Assembly: GCF_001544875.2 (NCBI RefSeq)
Contig: NZ_FCOA02000006.1
Coordinates: 62,001-126,000, forward strand
Reading direction: 5' to 3'
Source of the DNA: Caballeronia hypogeia
GTDB lineage: Bacteria; Pseudomonadota; Gammaproteobacteria; Burkholderiales; Burkholderiaceae
DNA length: 64,000 nucleotides
Shown one piece after another: positions 60,173 to 64,000 of the stretch. Below the pieces are notes generated by a model. The model was not told the DNA's origin. It saw only the letters and a program-made list of their open reading frames with translations, and made no database searches. The translations under genes and the position numbers were made by a program. Position 1 is the stretch's first letter; every line of letters begins with the position of its first letter.

Positions 60173-62385
60173 GCGCCCCCAGGATTCCCTCGCCCGAAAC
60201 CGAGGTGAGCGTGGCGAACTCGCGCCTCGAACGTTTCGTCGATGCGCGCCTGTGGAGCAGCCGCATTCTCGTGGTCGTGCTGACCATCTTCGCCGCGTTC
60301 GCGCTGTACTTCGTCGTCACCGTGCCGCTCGCGTTCGGCCAGCAGCTTGCGTTCGCGACCATCTGCTTCATTTGCGCGCTCGGCTTCCGGCGTCTGTCGG
60401 GCCAGTACGCGACGCTCGTCATGATCATGCTGTCCATCGTGGCGTCGAGCCGTTACATGTTCTGGCGTCTGACGGAGACCACGTACTGGGAACGTCCGCT
60501 CGACGCGGCCTGGGGCCTGCTGCTCGTGGCGGCCGAAGTCTATGCGACGCTGGTGCTCCTCCTCGGCTACTTCCAGACCGCGTGGCCGCTGAAACGCAAG
60601 CCGCTGCCCTTGCCCGCCGACCGCAGCCAGTGGCCGACCGTCGATGTCTTCATCCCGACCTACAACGAACCGCTCTCGGTCGTGAAGCCGACCATCTACG
60701 CCGCGCTCGCGCTCGACTATCCGAGCGACAAGATCGCGATCCACGTGCTCGACGACGGCCGCCGTCCCGAGTTCAAGGCGTTCTGCGAGGAAGTGGGCGT
60801 CAACTGGACGATCCGCACGCACAATCGTCACGCGAAGGCCGGCAACATCAACGAGGCCCTGAAGGTCACCAAGGGCGAATTCCTCGCGATCTTCGACTGC
60901 GATCACATTCCGACGCGCTCCTTCCTGCAAATCTGTCTCGGCTGGTTTTTGCGCGACAAGCTGCTGTCGATGCTGCAAACGCCGCACCATTTCTTCTCGC
61001 CCGATCCGTTCGAGCGTAATCTCGGCACGTTCCGCAAGGTGCCGAACGAAGGCGAGCTGTTCTACGGCCTGGTTCAGGACGGCAACGATCTCTGGAACGC
61101 CACCTTCTTCTGCGGCTCGTGTGCCGTGCTGCGCCGTTCGATGGTCGAGGAGATCGGCGGCATCGCGGTCGAGACGGTCACGGAGGACGCCCATACCGCG
61201 CTCAAGCTGCATCGGCTGGGCTATACGACGGCGTATCTCGCGATTCCGCAGGCCGCCGGGCTCGCGACGGAAAGCCTCTCGGGCCACATCGGCCAGCGCA
61301 TTCGCTGGGCGCGCGGCATGACGCAGATTTTCCGCATCGACAATCCGCTCACCGGCCGTGGCCTCAAGATCGGCCAGCGGCTGTGTTATCTGAACGGCAT
61401 GCTGCACTTCTTCTATGGCGTGCCGCGTCTCGTGTTTCTGACCGCACCGCTGTCGTATCTGTTCTTCGGCGCGCACGTGATCGAAGCGGCGGCGAGCACC
61501 ATCGCGATCTTCGCGCTGCCGCACATGATGCACGCGAGCATCACCAATTCGCGCATGCAGCGCAGCTTCCGTCACTCGTTCTGGGCCGAAGTGTATGAAT
61601 CGGTGCTGGCGTCGTACATCACCGCGCCGACGCTGCTCGCGGTCATCAATCCGAAGCTCGGCAAGTTCAACGTGACGGCCAAGGGCGGCCAGATCGCGAA
61701 GGATTACTTCGACTGGTATATCTCGCGCCCTTACCTGTTCCTGTTGCTGCTGAACCTGCTCGGCTTCGTCGCGGGGATCGTGCATATCGTCATGTACTGG
61801 CAGATCCGCAGCGAGGTGAACACGACCATCCTCAATCTCTGCTGGACGGTCTACAACATGCTGATTCTCGGCGCGTCGGTGGCGGCGGCGAGCGAGCGCA
61901 AGCAGGTGCGCGCAACGCATCGCGTGACCATGAAAATGCCCGTCATGCTCAAGTTCTCGACCGGGCGCACGCTCGCGTGCGAGACCATCGACTATTCGGA
62001 AGGCGGCGTGGGCGTCGCGCTGCCGAAAAAGATCGAAGTGCCGATGCACGAGCGCGTCACCGTTTCGCTTTTCCGTGGCGACGAGGAATACGCGTTTCCG
62101 GCGACGGTCGGCTATACCGAGCCGGGCCGCGTCGGCCTGCGCTTCTCGGAGCTCACGCGCGAGCAGGAATACGACTTCGTGAAGACCACCTTCGCGCGCG
62201 CCGACGCATGGACCGGCTGGTCCGAAGGCCGCCGCCCGGACACGCCGCTGCGCGGACTTTCGCACGTGCTGCTGGTCGGCACGCGCGGCATCGCCGGACT
62301 GTTCGAACACTTGTACAGCGACCTTCGAACCTGGATGAACAAGCGCCCAGTCGATGTGAAGAAGCTGAAAACCAAAGACCAATAA
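60169..62385 (+). CDS. bcsA: Cellulose synthase catalytic subunit BcsA (UDP-forming)
   Basis: A 738-residue inner-membrane GT2 enzyme that polymerises UDP-glucose into beta-1,4-glucan and exports it. Catalytic motifs are VFIPTYNEPLSVV, HVLDDGRRPEF (Asp ~194), FDCDH (DxD ~243), TVTEDAHTALKL (TED ~338) and GQRIRWARGM (QxxRW ~376). Eight or so membrane helices surround the domain. The C-terminal PilZ domain has RKQVR (RxxxR, ~577) and DYSEGGVGVALP (DxSxxG), so the enzyme should be activated by cyclic di-GMP. ATG overlaps bcsQ; its TAA overlaps the bcsB ATG by one base. Confidence 0.97.
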   Translation: MSAPRIPSPETEVSVANSRLERFVDARLWSSRILVVVLTIFAAFALYFVVTVPLAFGQQLAFATICFICALGFRRLSGQYATLVMIMLSIVASSRYMFWRLTETTYWERPLDAAWGLLLVAAEVYATLVLLLGYFQTAWPLKRKPLPLPADRSQWPTVDVFIPTYNEPLSVVKPTIYAALALDYPSDKIAIHVLDDGRRPEFKAFCEEVGVNWTIRTHNRHAKAGNINEALKVTKGEFLAIFDCDHIPTRSFLQICLGWFLRDKLLSMLQTPHHFFSPDPFERNLGTFRKVPNEGELFYGLVQDGNDLWNATFFCGSCAVLRRSMVEEIGGIAVETVTEDAHTALKLHRLGYTTAYLAIPQAAGLATESLSGHIGQRIRWARGMTQIFRIDNPLTGRGLKIGQRLCYLNGMLHFFYGVPRLVFLTAPLSYLFFGAHVIEAAASTIAIFALPHMMHASITNSRMQRSFRHSFWAEVYESVLASYITAPTLLAVINPKLGKFNVTAKGGQIAKDYFDWYISRPYLFLLLLNLLGFVAGIVHIVMYWQIRSEVNTTILNLCWTVYNMLILGASVAAASERKQVRATHRVTMKMPVMLKFSTGRTLACETIDYSEGGVGVALPKKIEVPMHERVTVSLFRGDEEYAFPATVGYTEPGRVGLRFSELTREQEYDFVKTTFARADAWTGWSEGRRPDTPLRGLSHVLLVGTRGIAGLFEHLYSDLRTWMNKRPVDVKKLKTKDQ

Positions 62386-64000
62386 TGGGCATCGGAATGT
62401 CGAAGTTGCGCGTTGAACACGAAACGGGCGAGCGCGCGCCGCGTTTCTGCGAAAGACCGCTGGGCCGCGCGCTGGCTGCGTTCATGGCCTTGCAGATGGC
62501 GTTCGCCGCGCCGCTCGCTTCCGCCGCGACGGCTGTCGCGGCAGCAGCGAGCGCGCCCGCCGGAGGACAGCAGGCGACTGGCGTCGGCGCCGTGCCCGCG
62601 CCGAGTCCGGCCGTCGTCTACAACCCGGCCGCGATCCAGCAGCCCGCGCTGGCCATGCCGGTGCCGGCGTTCTCCGGCAAGCCGGAAAAGCCGCTCACTT
62701 CGCGCATTCCGACCACCGCCGATCCCGGCACGCTGGTGCCCGGCGGACGCCGTCAGACGCTGACCTTCGCCGATTACGGCGCGCTCGATCCGCTGCAACT
62801 GCGCGGCACCGATGGCCAGAACGGCATCGCGTTTTCGGTGCGAGGCGACGAAGTCGTGACCGGCGCGATCCTGCATCTGATCTACAGCTATTCGCCGTCG
62901 CTGTTGCCGTCGATCTCGCAGCTGAAGGTGCTGATCAACGGCGAAGTGGCCGCGACGCTGCCCGTGCCGCGCGAGCAGGCCGGCACGCTGGTCGCGCGCG
63001 ACGTGGCCATCGATCCGCGCTTCATCACCGAGTTCAATCACCTCAACGTGCAGTTGATCGGCCACTACACGCAGCAGTGCGAAGACCCGTCGAACTCGAC
63101 GCTGTGGGCGACCGTCAGCAACGCGAGCTCGCTCGATCTCACGTATGCGTCGATCGGCAGCAAGCCCGATCTCGCCGCGCTGCCGACTCCGTTCTTCGAC
63201 CGCCGCGACGTGCGCCGCCTCGAACTGCCGTTCGTGTTCGCGGGCAAGCCCACCCTGCCGACGCTGGAGGCGGCCGGCATGGTCGCGTCGTATTTCGGCT
63301 CGCTGGCGGGCTATCGCGGCGCGGTTTTTCCGGCGCAAACCGACAATGTGCCGCTCTCGGGCAACGCGGTGGTGTTCGCCATCGGCGATGCGAAGGTCGC
63401 GGGCGTCGAGATTCCGCCGGTGTCCGGGCCGACCATCGCGGTCGTCGATCGCGACGCGAACGCGCGCGGGCGCATCCTGCTCGTGCTCGGCCGCGACGAC
63501 AACGAGCTGAAGACCGCCGCGAAGGCGCTGGGCGTCGGGCAAAACACGCTGTCCGGCACCAGCGCGACCATCACGCAATTCAACGACCTGCAGCCGCGCC
63601 GCCCCTACGATGCGCCGAACTGGCTGCCGACCGACCGCCCCGTGCGTTTCGGCGCGCTGGCCGAAGCGCGCGATCTCACCGCCCACGGCTACGACGCCGA
63701 CGCCGTGCGCGTGAACCTGCGCGTGCCGCCCGATCTGTTCATGTGGCAGACGAAGGGCGTGCCGGTCGATCTCGGCTATCGCTACACGGTGCGGCCCGCG
63801 CCGGATCGCTCGTCGCTCAACATCAGCGTGAACAACGGCTTCGTGCAGTCGCTGCGCATCCCGGCCGTTTCGACATCGACCTTCGATCTCGGCCACTACT
63901 TCAGCCGCGTGCTGCCGGACAAGACCGTCGCCGCGCGCCGCGAAATCTACATTCCGCCGCTGTTGCTCACGCCGCGCGCGCAACTGCGCCTGCACTTCTA
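62385..64000 (+). CDS. bcsB: Cellulose synthase regulatory/periplasmic subunit BcsB (cut by window edge)
   Basis: The frame starts at ATG 62385 (TAATG junction with bcsA) and stays open to the window end, about 538 codons. A signal sequence (LGRALAAFMALQMAFAAPLASAA) is followed by a ~70-residue Pro/Ala linker and then BcsB sequence: FADYGALDPLQLRGTDGQNGIAFSVRGDEVVTGA, FNHLNVQLIGHYTQQCEDPSNSTLWA. The carbohydrate-binding and flavodoxin-like modules are in progress; the C-terminal membrane anchor lies outside. BcsB forms the periplasmic half of the synthase with BcsA. Confidence 0.95.
   Translation, partial: MGIGMSKLRVEHETGERAPRFCERPLGRALAAFMALQMAFAAPLASAATAVAAAASAPAGGQQATGVGAVPAPSPAVVYNPAAIQQPALAMPVPAFSGKPEKPLTSRIPTTADPGTLVPGGRRQTLTFADYGALDPLQLRGTDGQNGIAFSVRGDEVVTGAILHLIYSYSPSLLPSISQLKVLINGEVAATLPVPREQAGTLVARDVAIDPRFITEFNHLNVQLIGHYTQQCEDPSNSTLWATVSNASSLDLTYASIGSKPDLAALPTPFFDRRDVRRLELPFVFAGKPTLPTLEAAGMVASYFGSLAGYRGAVFPAQTDNVPLSGNAVVFAIGDAKVAGVEIPPVSGPTIAVVDRDANARGRILLVLGRDDNELKTAAKALGVGQNTLSGTSATITQFNDLQPRRPYDAPNWLPTDRPVRFGALAEARDLTAHGYDADAVRVNLRVPPDLFMWQTKGVPVDLGYRYTVRPAPDRSSLNISVNNGFVQSLRIPAVSTSTFDLGHYFSRVLPDKTVAARREIYIPPLLLTPRAQLRLHF

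Overview
The window reads as a chromosomal segment of a high-GC betaproteobacterium of the family Burkholderiaceae, most likely the Paraburkholderia/Caballeronia/Burkholderia group. Pointers are the BcsD-BcsP-BcsQ-BcsA-BcsB cellulose operon, DUF4148 and DUF3331 proteins, a GH63-like glucosidase, a MocR-linked polyamine-type ABC transporter and consistently GC-rich codon use. I see no rRNA, tRNA, insertion sequence, prophage or CRISPR array. Both edges cut genes: the C-terminus of MotB on the left and BcsB on the right.

Layout. 1-1.9 kb: the end of motB with its terminator, then a decay zone with remnants of three genes (PqiC-like lipoprotein, DUF3313 lipoprotein, DUF4239 membrane protein). 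1.9-6.6 kb: GH63-like glucosidase, convergent NRAMP transporter mntH and a DUF4148 protein. 7-15.2 kb: tripartite RND efflux pump followed by a two-component system. 15.2-18.3 kb: a minus-strand cluster of secreted Gly/Ser/Asn/Thr-rich proteins, including two gap-free colinear 116-residue paralogs and a larger Cys-containing protein, of unknown function. 18.6-30.6 kb: a nitrate-assimilation island of two divergent operons, narK-nirB-nirD-FAD reductase-nasA and cobA-nasT-nasS, the latter followed by an adenosine-specific-kinase-family gene. 30.9-36.2 kb: DUF2760 plus two divergent Hsp70 proteins. 36.4-50.7 kb: signalling and housekeeping genes (hybrid kinase, nucleoside hydrolase, a frameshifted esterase, MAPEG, PPC-domain protein, phosphoesterase, lipid kinase, CBS protein, CheV, response regulator, CorA-type transporter, CsbD-like protein, a TetR/DUF1348 pair). 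49.2-55.3 kb: MocR regulator and a four-gene ABC importer. 55.6-57.4 kb: DUF3331, NmrA-like reductase and a 65-residue orphan. 58-64 kb: start of the cellulose operon.

The clearest regulatory result lies in the 0.7 kb between narK and cobA. Each divergent operon has a sigma-54-type -24/-12 element, a transcript start predicted about 4 nt before the first of two hairpins with the same six-base loop AACGGC (A1/G4, as in ANTAR-binding RNA), and an intrinsic terminator whose 5' strand is shared with the second hairpin. Three GCAC-N7-GTGC sites resembling NtrC boxes lie between the promoters. NasT, encoded in the cobA operon, has the ANTAR domain expected to bind these hairpins, and NasS is its expected nitrate-sensing partner. 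The inferred logic is a nitrogen-limitation AND nitrate gate on both operons, with NasT/NasS in a feedback loop. CobA supplies the siroheme precursor for NirB, so cofactor supply and reductase synthesis would be co-controlled.

The 15.2-18.3 kb cluster is the best candidate for an undescribed system: its products look like exported structural, possibly matrix- or fibre-forming, proteins, but no function can be read from sequence alone.
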